Source: Clostridium intestinale DSM 6191
Lineage (GTDB): Bacteria > Bacillota > Clostridia > Clostridiales > Clostridiaceae
NCBI RefSeq assembly: GCF_900130055.1
Contig: NZ_FQXU01000011.1
Coordinates: 74,367-138,366 of the forward strand
Length of the DNA: 64,000 nt
Direction: 5' to 3'
In this document: in pieces, positions 26,161-35,865 of the stretch
Position numbering within the stretch: position 1 is the first letter of the stretch
Layout: every line of letters starts with the position of its first letter
The notes under the pieces: model-generated
What the model was told of the DNA's origin: nothing
Database searches by the model: none
What the model saw: only the letters and a program-made list of their open reading frames with translations
Position numbers and translations under genes: made by a program

Positions 26161-26563
26161 ACGATAATTTTAATGCTAATTGAGCTAATTTCAAATCTTC
26201 TAACATTTCGTAGGTGTAAAAGTAATTGCCCATAAGATAGAATATAATATCCTCTTTTAGGTAACCTTCTTTATATAACTTTAAACTTTTAGTTAGTTTT
26301 TTAAAGGAGTTATTGGAGATGTTAAGAATATTTGATAACTCATAGACCGTATAATATTCTTTTGGTAATATATTTAAAAGCTTATTCTGTAACTCTAACT
26401 TATACTTAAGGTCTGTTTCCTCACATCTATGTGGACCATTTTTACCTCGATGATGCTCTTGACATAGATATTTATAATTTAGAGGGAAATCTAATCCACC
26501 TTCACTTCTGTGAACAATGTGATGAATATCAGCTTTTTTTCCACAAATCTCACAATAATACAA
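26159..26563 (-). CDS. HNH endonuclease-like protein with C-terminal helical domain
   Basis: 134 residues. The N-terminal HNH region shows CEIC (Cys 4 and 7), ADIHHIVHRSEGG and LCQEHHRG, the expected zinc and metal positions. After about residue 60 comes a helical domain with a helix-turn-helix-like stretch (TVYELSNILNISNNSFKKL). The start is TTG 26563 behind GGAAGGTG. Small HNH proteins of this type occur both in mobile elements and as host genes. No integrase or att repeat is seen near the adjacent tRNAs. Confidence 0.78.
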   Translation of the reverse strand: MYYCEICGKKADIHHIVHRSEGGLDFPLNYKYLCQEHHRGKNGPHRCEETDLKYKLELQNKLLNILPKEYYTVYELSNILNISNNSFKKLTKSLKLYKEGYLKEDIIFYLMGNYFYTYEMLEDLKLAQLALKLS

Positions 26564-26768
26564 TCAACTAACACCTTCCTATTCAAAATATTTTATTTAC
26601 TAATATTATATGATATTGGGAGTAAAAGTTCAATCTATAGAAGTGAATATGAAAATATGAACATTAAAGATTGTATGGGATAAACTAAAAGTAATTGGAG
26701 AGCTTGAAATAGGGTAAATAATACTATATACTAAAGTTATAGATATATTAAAAATGAGGGTGATGAAT

Positions 26769-27443
26769 TTGAGGATGCAATTTAATTCATTTGACTACTG
26801 GAAAGAACAGATAAACAAAAGCAGAACTATAAGAGGTCATGTATTTGTAGATGAACCTATAAATAAGAAAACTGTATATCTCCATAGCCTTATTTTTTGT
26901 AAAAATACTGGTATAGAGAATGTCTGGGCACCATTTCCAAATGCTAAAGCATTATTAGGGTATATACAATATTCTTTTTTGCAAGAAGCTTTTTATAAGT
27001 GGATATACAGTAGGGAAGAAAAGATCAACTTTATTCCATACAATACAACCGAAGAAGTGATTAGTAAAGCTGCTAGAGATAAAAAAATAACAAGTAAAGA
27101 AGAAAATAATATGAGAAGGCATTTAAATATGATAAAAAAATGCTGGGATTTAAGTGAAGATAGGATTCTTTTAGAACTTAGAAAATTCTCTATAGATTTT
27201 AATAAGACGTGGCTAGGGGACAATACTGAGTTCATATATTTAAAGACTTTTTCTAAAGCTGAGGACTTAGGAGCTTTTGTATTAGAAACTGGGAAATTAT
27301 TAAATAGTGATAATAAAATTGAGGATAAAATAGGCATGGATGAAAACAATTTCATAAGAGTCTGTAAAACAGCATCCTCTATTAAAAAGAGTGGAGAAGA
27401 GCTTAAGGACGTCCTAGCTAAAAAGCTTACTGAAATATTATAA
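26769..27443 (+). CDS. Protein of unknown function between tRNA clusters
   Basis: About 224 residues, soluble, without signal peptide. I recognise no family. An aromatic-rich N-terminal half (HVFVDEPINKKTVYLHSLIFCKN) precedes a charged helical C-terminal half. The site GAGGGTG (about 26756-26762) best fits TTG 26769; ATG 26754, 26763 and 26775 are in the same frame. It ends just before the promoter of the second tRNA cluster. Confidence 0.6.
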   Translation: MRMQFNSFDYWKEQINKSRTIRGHVFVDEPINKKTVYLHSLIFCKNTGIENVWAPFPNAKALLGYIQYSFLQEAFYKWIYSREEKINFIPYNTTEEVISKAARDKKITSKEENNMRRHLNMIKKCWDLSEDRILLELRKFSIDFNKTWLGDNTEFIYLKTFSKAEDLGAFVLETGKLLNSDNKIEDKIGMDENNFIRVCKTASSIKKSGEELKDVLAKKLTEIL

Positions 27444-27448
27444 AAAAC

Positions 27449-27477
27449 TTGACATTTATTTTATGAGTAAATATAAT
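27449..27477 (+). promoter_or_regulatory. Consensus promoter of tRNA-Arg/tRNA-Gln
   Basis: Perfect TTGACA (27449-27454) and TATAAT (27472-27477) with a 17-bp spacer. Confidence 0.93.
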
Positions 27478-27491
27478 AAACAATGTGAGTT

Positions 27492-27568
<77 letters not shown>

Positions 27569-27575
27569 GTTTTTT

Positions 27576-27650
27576 TGGGATGTCGCCAAGCGGTAAGGCA
27601 CCGCACTTTGACTGCGGTATTCGTAGGTTCAAATCCTGCCATCCCAGCCA
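27576..27650 (+). tRNA. tRNA-Gln (UUG)
   Basis: Acceptor arms TGGGATG and CATCCCA, discriminator G, encoded CCA, anticodon TTG in CTTTGAC. Confidence 0.96.
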
Positions 27651-27658
27651 AAAAAAAC

Positions 27659-27687
27659 TTGACAAGATTATGCATAATATGTATAAT
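27659..27687 (+). promoter_or_regulatory. Consensus promoter of tRNA-Gly/tRNA-Lys
   Basis: Perfect TTGACA (27659-27664) and TATAAT (27682-27687) with a 17-bp spacer, inside the tRNA cluster. The second pair can therefore be transcribed on its own. Confidence 0.93.
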
Positions 27688-27702
27688 AATTCTTGTGTTA
27701 TT

Positions 27703-27776
27703 GCGGGTGTAGCTCAATGGTAGAGCCCTAGCCTTCCAAGCTAGTTACGTGGGTTCGATTCCCATCACCCGCTCCA
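27703..27776 (+). tRNA. tRNA-Gly (UCC)
   Basis: Acceptor arms GCGGGTG and CACCCGC, encoded CCA, anticodon TCC in CTTCCAAG. Confidence 0.96.
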
Positions 27777-27782
27777 TTTTAT

Positions 27783-27858
27783 GCACCATTAGCTCAGTTG
27801 GTAGAGCACCTGACTCTTAATCAGGGTGTCCCCGGTTCGAACCCGTGATGGTGCACCA
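27783..27858 (+). tRNA. tRNA-Lys (CUU)
   Basis: Acceptor arms GCACCAT and ATGGTGC, encoded CCA. The seven-base anticodon loop CTCTTAA gives anticodon CTT. Confidence 0.95.
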
Positions 27859-27860
27859 GA

Positions 27861-27890
27861 AAAGAACTATGTTAACATAGTTCTTTTTTT
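27861..27890 (+). terminator. Terminator of second tRNA cluster
   Basis: AAAGAACTATG and CATAGTTCTTT form a near-perfect palindrome with a T run to 27890. Confidence 0.92.
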
Positions 27891-27996
27891 GTTGTCTTTA
27901 ATTATATCTATTTCATCCAATAATTGTTTCAATGATACTAATATGTTAAAATATACGTAATGCAATTCCAAAATGAACTTAAATAGGAGTGATATA

Positions 27997-28743
27997 ATGT
28001 TTAGTCCAGAGGAAATACAATCTTTAAATGAATTAGAGTTCCTACTATATAACTACATAAGTAAAAATAAAGATAAAGTTATATATATGAGAATAAGAGA
28101 TTTAGCTGATGAAGTTCATGTATCAACAACAACAATATTGAGATTTTGCAAAAAAATGAATTGTAATGGATTTGCAGAGTTTAAAGTTAAACTAAAGATG
28201 TTTATTGAGGAAGAAGAAGGCAAACTTTTAAATGATGATAAAAGTACTTTTATAGAATTTATGAATAGAGCAGCAACAAAGGATTTTGAGGATTCAATGA
28301 AAATGGCTTGTGATGCAATATACAAATCAAGTAATTTATTAATTATAGGAATAGGGAATTCAGGGGCTATTGCTACTTATGGTTCTCGTTATTTTGCATC
28401 TTTAAATAAATTTGCAGTATATATAGATGATCCATTTTATCCTGTAAGCGGAGAATACTTAGATAATGGGGTAACAATTGCTTTATCAGTATCAGGGGAA
28501 ACTCCTACTATAATAAATCATGTAACAAGATTAAAGAAAAAAAATAGTACTATTATAAGTATAACAAATAGTAAAAGTTGTACTTTAGCTCAGATGTCTG
28601 ATATAAACATATCTTATTATGTGCAATATGAAACTTATAAGTACTTTGATATAACAACTCAATTACCTGTAATGTATATATTAGAAACATTAGCAAAGCG
28701 TGTATTTAATTTAACTCAAAAGGATAAAAATAAGCAACTATAA
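27997..28743 (+). CDS. RpiR family transcriptional regulator
   Basis: About 248 residues. The N-terminal RpiR-type helix-turn-helix (MRIRDLADEVHVSTTTILRFCKKM, about 27-50, given as two overlapping helices) is followed by a SIS domain (LLIIGIGNSGAIATYGSRYF, SVSGETPTIINHV). Such regulators sense a phosphorylated sugar. ATG 27997 has TAGGAGTG upstream. It lies directly before the PTS and GH1 operon on the same strand, which is its likely target; the gap holds a promoter (28816-28844). Confidence 0.9.
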   Translation: MFSPEEIQSLNELEFLLYNYISKNKDKVIYMRIRDLADEVHVSTTTILRFCKKMNCNGFAEFKVKLKMFIEEEEGKLLNDDKSTFIEFMNRAATKDFEDSMKMACDAIYKSSNLLIIGIGNSGAIATYGSRYFASLNKFAVYIDDPFYPVSGEYLDNGVTIALSVSGETPTIINHVTRLKKKNSTIISITNSKSCTLAQMSDINISYYVQYETYKYFDITTQLPVMYILETLAKRVFNLTQKDKNKQL

Positions 28744-28815
28744 TAAAAAACAACTTGTTTTTTTAAGGTAACTTATTTTTAGGCAAAAAACTAGTTTTTT
28801 TAACCCTTAAAACCA

Positions 28816-28844
28816 TTTACAAATGTTTTGGAAACGAATACTAT
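28816..28844 (+). promoter_or_regulatory. Promoter and candidate operator of the PTS operon
   Basis: TTTACA (28816-28821) and TACTAT (28839-28844), 17 bp apart. The spacer contains GTTTTGGAAAC, a small inverted repeat, overlapping TGGAAACGAATACT, which matches a catabolite-response (cre) site at most but not all positions. Binding by RpiR or CcpA is inferred only. Confidence 0.55.
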
Positions 28845-28852
28845 AGTGGTGA

Positions 28853-30310
<1,458 letters not shown>

Positions 30311-30336
30311 TTTATATATCGAAAGGGGTTTTTATT

Positions 30337-30636
30337 ATGAAAAAAATCTTATTAGTATGCGCAGCAGGCATGTCAACAAGTCTTTTAGTTAATAAAATGA
30401 ACAATGCTGCAAAAGAAAAGGGGGTGGAAGTAGAAATAACAGCTCTGCCAGTATCAGAAGCAGACAAGCTTACTGATGAAGTGGACATAGTGCTTTTAGG
30501 ACCACAAGTTCGCTTTCAAAAGCCACAAGTTGATGCTTTAGTTAAGGGAAGAATTCCTGTTGAAGTTATCGACATGAGACTTTATGGAACTATGAATGGA
30601 AAAGCTGTTTTAGAAAATGCATTATCAAAAATCTAA
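30337..30636 (+). CDS. PTS IIB component, lactose/cellobiose family
   Basis: About 99 residues. The phosphorylated cysteine is Cys 8 in LLVCAAGMSTSLLV, the P-loop of this IIB family. It passes phosphate from IIA to the incoming sugar at the IIC channel. ATG 30337 has AAAGGGG upstream; the longer frame overlaps the GH1 gene and lacks a site. It is the second gene of the operon, 26 bp after GH1. Confidence 0.94.
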   Translation: MKKILLVCAAGMSTSLLVNKMNNAAKEKGVEVEITALPVSEADKLTDEVDIVLLGPQVRFQKPQVDALVKGRIPVEVIDMRLYGTMNGKAVLENALSKI

Positions 30637-30700
30637 GAACTTATAATTGGGTAAATTATTTAAACTAATCTTAAAGATTAGAATGATGGAGGGGATCAAA

Positions 30701-32023
30701 TTGAATAAACTTGAAGCTGTAATGGAAAGATTACTAGTTCCAATAGCTACTAAACTTAATGCGCAAAGACATGTATGTGCCGTACGTGATGCGTTCATAT
30801 TAACTTTCCCGATTACTATGGCGGGAGCAATAATAGTATTATTAAACTTCGTTGTTTTGTCACCAGATGGATTTATAGCTAGCTTACTACATTTAGGTGA
30901 TATATTCCCTAACTTAAGCTCAGCACAAGCAATATTCTCACCAGTTTTAAGAGGATCTAATGATATATTAGCTCTTATGATTGTTTTCCTAGTAGGAAGA
31001 AATGTTGCTTTAGCTCTTAAGGGAGATGATTTGTTAGCAGGTCTAACTTCATTCTCAGTTTACTTTATAGTATATCAACCAGCTAAATCTTTTGAAGGTG
31101 TAGCAGGAAACTATATTTCAACTCAATATTTTAATGCACAAGGTTTATTCGTTGCATTAATAGTAGGACTTATTGTTGGTGAACTTGTAACTAAATTAGG
31201 TAGATCTGACAAGTTACAAATCAAAATGCCAGATCAAGTACCACCAGCAGTTGCAAGATCATTTAAGATATTAATTCCAATAATCATGGTAACAGTATTA
31301 TTTGCTGTAATCAACTACTTAATTACTTTAGTATACGCTGATGGTCTTCATGCTTTAGTTTATAAAGTTATACAAGCACCATTAACTGGATTAAGTAACA
31401 GTGTCGTAACAGTTATAATCCTTGCAGTTGTATCTAACTTCTTATGGATATTAGGTATACATGGTCCAAACACAATTGCTGCAATCAGAGATACTATGTT
31501 TGCAGAAGCTAACAATGCTAACTTAGCATATGTTAATGCTCACGGTTCAGCATGGGGAGCACCTTACACAGCTACATGGGCACTAAATGATGCTTTTGCT
31601 AACTATGGTGGTTCAGGATGTACTTTAGGATTAATAATAGCTGTATTCTTAGTTTCTAAGAGAGCTGACTATAAAGATATAATCAAACTTTCAGTTGCTC
31701 CAGGATTATTTAATATAAACGAACCAATAGTATTTGGTCTTCCAGTTGTATTAAATCCAATGTTAATAATACCATTTATATTAGCACCAGTTGTTAATAT
31801 AATTATAGGATATACATTTATATCACTTGGAATTATTCCTCCAATAGCTTATGGTGTGCCATGGACTACTCCAGGACCATTAATAGCATTCCTAGGCTCA
31901 GGTGCAAACTTTGGAGCATTACTAGTAGGTTTCTTATGTTTAGCTGCAGCAACAGTAGTATACTTACCATTTATAATGGCTGCTAATAAAACTGTAGGTG
32001 GATCTGAAGAAGCTACAATGTAA
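30701..32023 (+). CDS. PTS IIC component, lactose/cellobiose family
   Basis: About 440 residues with about ten membrane helices. Family motifs include FILTFPITMAGAIIVL near the N-terminus, ILGIHGPNTI in the middle and INEPIVFGLPVVLNP, the sugar-binding loop. It forms the permease of the operon. TTG 30701 behind GGAGGGG is the likely start; the frame is open to 30647. It ends with a hairpin before the IIA gene. Confidence 0.94.
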   Translation: MNKLEAVMERLLVPIATKLNAQRHVCAVRDAFILTFPITMAGAIIVLLNFVVLSPDGFIASLLHLGDIFPNLSSAQAIFSPVLRGSNDILALMIVFLVGRNVALALKGDDLLAGLTSFSVYFIVYQPAKSFEGVAGNYISTQYFNAQGLFVALIVGLIVGELVTKLGRSDKLQIKMPDQVPPAVARSFKILIPIIMVTVLFAVINYLITLVYADGLHALVYKVIQAPLTGLSNSVVTVIILAVVSNFLWILGIHGPNTIAAIRDTMFAEANNANLAYVNAHGSAWGAPYTATWALNDAFANYGGSGCTLGLIIAVFLVSKRADYKDIIKLSVAPGLFNINEPIVFGLPVVLNPMLIIPFILAPVVNIIIGYTFISLGIIPPIAYGVPWTTPGPLIAFLGSGANFGALLVGFLCLAAATVVYLPFIMAANKTVGGSEEATM

Positions 32024-32038
32024 TTATAAAAAATCTAT

Positions 32039-32068
32039 CAGGGACTGCGTTAGCGTCCCTGGTTTTTA
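32039..32068 (+). terminator. Hairpin between IIC and IIA genes
   Basis: CAGGGAC pairs with GTCCCTG around TGCGTTAGC-type loop sequence, followed by GTTTTTAT. It may reduce or process readthrough into the IIA gene. Confidence 0.75.
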
Positions 32069-32153
32069 TAATACAGATAATAATTTAACACCCAGTATTG
32101 ACAATAAGTTTTAGTTAATACGCAGTAAAATAAAAATAAAGGGGACATATTGT

Positions 32154-32471
32154 ATGGAAGAAATGGAGTTAATTGCATTTAATATCATTAGTAATGTGGG
32201 AATGTCTAAATCTTTAGCAATGGAAGCGTTACGTGAAGTAAGAGGCGGAAGCTATGAAGTTGCAAAGGAAAAGTTAAAAGAAGCTGATACTTATATGGTA
32301 GAAGCACACCATTCTCATGCTGATTTAATTCAAAAGGAAGCGTCAGGAGAAAAAGTTGAATTCTCTTTAATTTTAATGCATGCTGAAGATCAAATGCTTA
32401 GTGCAGAAACTATAAAAGAATTAGTTAGAGAAATGATAGAAATGTATGTTGATTTAAAAGGAAATAAATAA
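32154..32471 (+). CDS. PTS IIA component, lactose/cellobiose family
   Basis: 105 residues, helical, typical of trimeric IIA-Lac. The phosphohistidine region is EAHHSHADLIQ (His 52-55). It takes phosphate from HPr. It lies 130 bp after IIC, beyond a hairpin, with its own site (AAAGGGG). The three PTS parts plus GH1 and the RpiR regulator form one uptake and cleavage system. A very long inverted repeat follows. Confidence 0.94.
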   Translation: MEEMELIAFNIISNVGMSKSLAMEALREVRGGSYEVAKEKLKEADTYMVEAHHSHADLIQKEASGEKVEFSLILMHAEDQMLSAETIKELVREMIEMYVDLKGNK

Positions 32472-32526
32472 TACTAGATTAAAAGCTGTGTATTTATAAT
32501 GCACAGCTTTTAATCTAGTATTATTT
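32467..32526. terminator. Long perfect inverted repeat, terminator of the PTS operon
   Basis: About 24 bp of perfect stem, AATAATACTAGATTAAAAGC and on to CTGTG, with its complement after an 11-nt loop; ATTTTAG follows. The stem is much longer than usual and would form a stable 3' end. Confidence 0.85.
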
Positions 32527-32618
32527 TAGTTTATTTATTATAATACGATAATATAAAATAGAGGCTCTTTAATTCATTAATTTTAAAAGGTATAATAAGG
32601 TTTAGAAAGAGGGTTTGT

Positions 32619-33578
32619 ATGTTTAATTTTGTTAAATTAAATTATAGAGAGTTAATTATTGCTTTAATTTTTACTATTACTTTTATATATTTAAAAACAA
32701 AGGCAATCAAACTTAAAAAAGATAATAATGAATTGCGATTAAAAGTTGAAAAACTTGAAAATAAAATTATATTAGACGAAAATGAATATAAAAAGTTAAA
32801 TAGTGATAATAACGAGTTTATATCGCTAGTTTCCCATGAATTTAGAACTCCACTGACATCAATAATGGGATTTACTAAAATAATAAGAAAGAAATTTTCA
32901 AGACATGTAATTCCAGCTCTTGAAGATAAAAAATTAATGGAATCAAATGAAAAGTTAAGTTACCAAGTGGAACTTATTAAAGGAAATCTAGAAATAATAA
33001 TATCAGAATCGGAAAGACTAGCATTAATGATAGAGAATATATTAGATACTACTAAAATAGATTTTGGAAATGAACTTGGAAAATGTGAAAAATTAAGTAT
33101 AGAAACTATTATAAATAAAGTAATTCTTTCAACATATTCCTTAATAGGAGAAAGAGATATAGAAGTATTTGATTTAATTGAAGCTAATATACCTTACGTA
33201 TATGGAGACGAACACAAGATAATGCAAATACTTATTAATTTATTAAGTAATGCATTCAAATTTACTAACGAAGGTGAGATTGTAATTTCTGCTAAAAAGC
33301 AAGATGAAGAGTTTATAATTATAGAAGTAAAGGATTCTGGGATAGGGATTCCAGAAAAATATCAAAATTTAATTTTTAATAAGTTTAAGCAGGTTGAAAG
33401 CAAGGATGGGGATAAACCTAAGGGGACAGGATTGGGACTCTATATAACTAAAAATTTAGTTGAACAACATGGGGGAACAATAGGAGTAAGAAATAATGAG
33501 ACAAAAGGCTGCTGCTTTTTCTTTACATTACCAATAATAAAGGAGAAGAATTATGAAAACAAAAATATTGATAGTTGA
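32619..33578 (+). CDS. Membrane sensor histidine kinase
   Basis: 319 residues. One membrane helix (about 10-26), a coiled linker, then the phosphoacceptor helix with SHEFRTPLTSI (His 73) and the ATPase domain with NLLSNAFKFTNEGEI, DSGIGIPEKYQN and GTGLGLYITKNLVEQHGG. It has no extracellular sensor domain. AGAGGG precedes the ATG. The receiver protein gene overlaps its end by 26 bp. Without a DNA-binding output the pair may feed another pathway. Confidence 0.93.
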   Translation: MFNFVKLNYRELIIALIFTITFIYLKTKAIKLKKDNNELRLKVEKLENKIILDENEYKKLNSDNNEFISLVSHEFRTPLTSIMGFTKIIRKKFSRHVIPALEDKKLMESNEKLSYQVELIKGNLEIIISESERLALMIENILDTTKIDFGNELGKCEKLSIETIINKVILSTYSLIGERDIEVFDLIEANIPYVYGDEHKIMQILINLLSNAFKFTNEGEIVISAKKQDEEFIIIEVKDSGIGIPEKYQNLIFNKFKQVESKDGDKPKGTGLGLYITKNLVEQHGGTIGVRNNETKGCCFFFTLPIIKEKNYENKNIDS

Positions 33579-33924
33579 TGATGAAGCACCAATTAGAATG
33601 TTATTAGAACAAACCTTAGAAGAGATAGAAGAAGAGTTTGAACTGTATAGAGCGAAAGATGGCGAAGAGGGATTGAAAATAATAGTACAAGAAAAACCAG
33701 ATATAGTATTTCTAGATGTTATGATGCCTGGATTAACTGGATATGAGGTCTTGGATAAAATTAAAGATAAGGATGAATTAAAAGATATTAAAATAATACT
33801 CTTAACAGCTAAAGGAAGTACAGAAGAGATAAAGATGAGTAATCGATATAATATTCATTTATATATAACTAAACCTTTTGATCCAGATTTCATAGTTGAA
33901 AAAACTTTAGAGCTATTACAATAA
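33553..33924 (+). CDS. Single-domain response regulator (CheY-like receiver)
   Basis: 123 residues, receiver only. The acidic pair is Asp 9 and Asp 10, the phosphoacceptor is Asp 55 in FLDVMMPG, and the Lys is in YITKPFDPDF. There is no output domain. AAGGAG precedes ATG within the kinase gene. The partner kinase is the overlapping gene; the downstream target is not evident nearby. Confidence 0.93.
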   Translation: MKTKILIVDDEAPIRMLLEQTLEEIEEEFELYRAKDGEEGLKIIVQEKPDIVFLDVMMPGLTGYEVLDKIKDKDELKDIKIILLTAKGSTEEIKMSNRYNIHLYITKPFDPDFIVEKTLELLQ

Positions 33925-33925
33925 G

Positions 33926-33957
33926 AAAAAGCAGGAAAAGTCCTGCTTTATTATTTT
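33926..33957. terminator. Bidirectional terminator
   Basis: AAAGCAGGA pairs with TCCTGCTTT, with A and T runs on either side; it separates the convergent receiver and deacetylase genes. Confidence 0.88.
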
Positions 33958-34841
33958 ACAATAAGAAGAGTTTTAAATTGTTCTAAGTTATAATTTCCAT
34001 TTACATATTGTCTTTTTATATGAATGGGACTATCATTTCGAGAAGCAATTCCTCCATCTAGGTCAAAAGCCATGTTATAACCGGCTTCTTTAACAGCTTT
34101 TTCACTATATTGATTATATTTACTATAAGGATATATAAATACAGTTTGAGGTTCTCCTAAAAGGTTCTCTAAAGCTAATTTAGAATCTTTCAATATTTTA
34201 AGTTGCTCTTCATAACTAAATTCATCTAAGGACTGATGCTTTGTAGTATGAGATACAAACTCTATCCCGTTCTTAAGCATTTCTAAAATTTGATCTTTAG
34301 ATAGATAAAAACTATCATTAGAAAAATCAGTGATTAATGCAATAGTAGCATTTTGTAAGTTGTTTTTCAAAATAGGATAAGCTAATGTGTAGTTATTGGA
34401 GTACCCATCATCGAATGTAATCAATACAGACTTTTCAGGTACTGACTTATTATTTAAAATATAATCATTGAATTCTTTCATAGTAAGTGTAAAATATCCA
34501 TTATTTTTTAGATAGTCCATTTGTTCTTTAAACTTTTCTTGAGACACATATAAGGTATTTGTTTTATCATCTCCTATAGCATGATAACATAGTACAGGAA
34601 TTCCCTTAGGATTAATGAGTGTCTTTCCTTCAAATCTATCCACTACCTTAGTAGGTTCTTCTACTGGTTTGTTAGTAGTTTCATCAGAGGTAGAAGAGTC
34701 ATCACTTGGAGTTTTGTTATCGTTTTTATTTGTTGATGAGCTTGTATAGGTACTAAAGTGCATAACTCCATATATTGTAACAGGAATAGCTAATATTAAT
34801 AATGCTATTATGTATACTATGAGTAAATTCTTTTTTTTCAT
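33951..34841 (-). CDS. Membrane-anchored polysaccharide deacetylase
   Basis: 296 residues. An N-terminal signal-anchor (about 5-26) is followed by a Ser/Thr/Asp-rich linker (about 31-65) and a NodB-type domain. Catalytic motifs are ITFDDGYSNN (metal and base Asp) and SHTTKHQSL (metal His). The shape resembles IcaB and PgaB-type enzymes that remove acetyl groups from surface poly-N-acetylglucosamine; peptidoglycan is an alternative substrate. AGGAGG precedes ATG 34841. It is monocistronic. Confidence 0.9.
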   Translation of the reverse strand: MKKKNLLIVYIIALLILAIPVTIYGVMHFSTYTSSSTNKNDNKTPSDDSSTSDETTNKPVEEPTKVVDRFEGKTLINPKGIPVLCYHAIGDDKTNTLYVSQEKFKEQMDYLKNNGYFTLTMKEFNDYILNNKSVPEKSVLITFDDGYSNNYTLAYPILKNNLQNATIALITDFSNDSFYLSKDQILEMLKNGIEFVSHTTKHQSLDEFSYEEQLKILKDSKLALENLLGEPQTVFIYPYSKYNQYSEKAVKEAGYNMAFDLDGGIASRNDSPIHIKRQYVNGNYNLEQFKTLLIVK

Positions 34842-34917
34842 AAAAGTATGTCCTCCTAATTTGTATCTAAAAAGATTATAACATAAAAATATGAAGAAAA
34901 AATTAAATAGTATGAAT

Positions 34918-34951
34918 AATAATCCACAAAATCTGTGGATTAATTGTGGAA
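34918..34951. promoter_or_regulatory. Palindrome with DnaA-box-like arms
   Basis: TAATCCACA and TGTGGATTA face each other across 5 bp, followed by TTGTGGAAA. Each arm differs from the DnaA box TTATCCACA at one position. It lies in the promoter region between two divergent genes and is not part of an origin. Confidence 0.4.
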
Positions 34952-35031
34952 AACTTGTTGATTACAGTGTTAATAATCTACAGAATTCTGCAAATACTAA
35001 CCTATGAATATGTTAATAAGGAGGGCAATAA

Positions 35032-35751
35032 ATGAAAAAAATATTGAATTTAACTCTATTATGTCTAATGATGAGTACTTCTAATATTGCTAGGGCTGTG
35101 GAAAAAAATGTGGATATGTCATTTCAATGTGAAAAAATAGTAATTGAGGAAAATAAGAAAGACATAAATATGGAGAGTATAAAAGGAGAAATAAAAACAC
35201 CAACAATTACAGCTCCAAATAATAATTTTACTAAAGATATAAATCAAAAACTAAAAGATTGGAATGACAGTTGGTTAAAGGATTTAGAAGATTTAGCTCA
35301 AAAGTATGCACAAGATTCAAAGGAGGATAACATTCCATTTCGTCCTTTTGAGGTTGATAGTGTTTATTCTATACAAAATCAGAAATGTCCATATTTAAGT
35401 TTTTATATTGATTATTATCAATTCACAGGAGGTGCCCATGGCATCACTACTAGAAAAACATATAATTATAACTTAAACGATGATAAGGAGCTAGCATTAA
35501 AAGATTTATTCAAAGAAGGATATAATTACAAAGATATAATAAATAAAGAAATAGGTAATCAAATTCAGAAAAATAAAGAAAACTATTTTACAGATAAAAA
35601 TGGTTTTAAAGGGATAAGTGATAATCAAGCATTTACTTTTAATGATAAAGAAATTACTATATACTTTCAGCAATATGAAATTGCTCCATATGTTACGGGT
35701 ATACCAACCTTTAATATTCCTAAAAGCCTTTTAAAAAATGGATTGATTTAA
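35032..35751 (+). CDS. Secreted DUF4163/DUF3298 protein (RsiV-like)
   Basis: 239 residues. The signal peptide (about 1-23) ends near ARAVEK. A DUF4163-type N-terminal region is followed by DUF3298 with YYQFTGGAHGITTRKTYNYNL and YFQQYEIAPYVTGIPTFNIP. The same fold forms the external part of the anti-sigma factor RsiV, which binds lysozyme. Here there is no membrane anchor or cytoplasmic anti-sigma domain, so it is a secreted relative. AGGAGG precedes ATG. It is monocistronic, with a hairpin after it. Confidence 0.87.
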   Translation: MKKILNLTLLCLMMSTSNIARAVEKNVDMSFQCEKIVIEENKKDINMESIKGEIKTPTITAPNNNFTKDINQKLKDWNDSWLKDLEDLAQKYAQDSKEDNIPFRPFEVDSVYSIQNQKCPYLSFYIDYYQFTGGAHGITTRKTYNYNLNDDKELALKDLFKEGYNYKDIINKEIGNQIQKNKENYFTDKNGFKGISDNQAFTFNDKEITIYFQQYEIAPYVTGIPTFNIPKSLLKNGLI

Positions 35752-35755
35752 AGTG

Positions 35756-35794
35756 ATAACACAATGGATGTTTAAGAAGCATTCATTGTGTTAT
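35756..35794 (+). terminator. Intrinsic terminator
   Basis: ATAACACAATG and CATTGTGTTAT form the stem around an internal loop, followed by a weak TATAATATTA tail. Confidence 0.75.
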
Positions 35795-35860
35795 TATAAT
35801 ATTAGAATATCCGAATATTATAATGTCCTAATATTACAATGTTATAATATTAGGACAAGT
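35795..35860. promoter_or_regulatory. Nested AT-rich inverted repeats before the kinase gene
   Basis: GTCCTAATAT (35825-35834) and ATATTAGGAC (35847-35856) form a 12-bp stem when the inner TA pairs are included, and another arm pair (TATAATATTAG/CGAATATTATA) lies just upstream. The pattern could be an operator for the two-component system that follows, or leader structure. Confidence 0.5.
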
Positions 35861-35865
35861 TTGAG

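Noticed and set aside
34918-34951. Replication origin from DnaA-box-like palindrome
   Set aside because: There are only two imperfect boxes, no dnaA or dnaN gene and no AT-rich unwinding cluster; treated as a possible operator.
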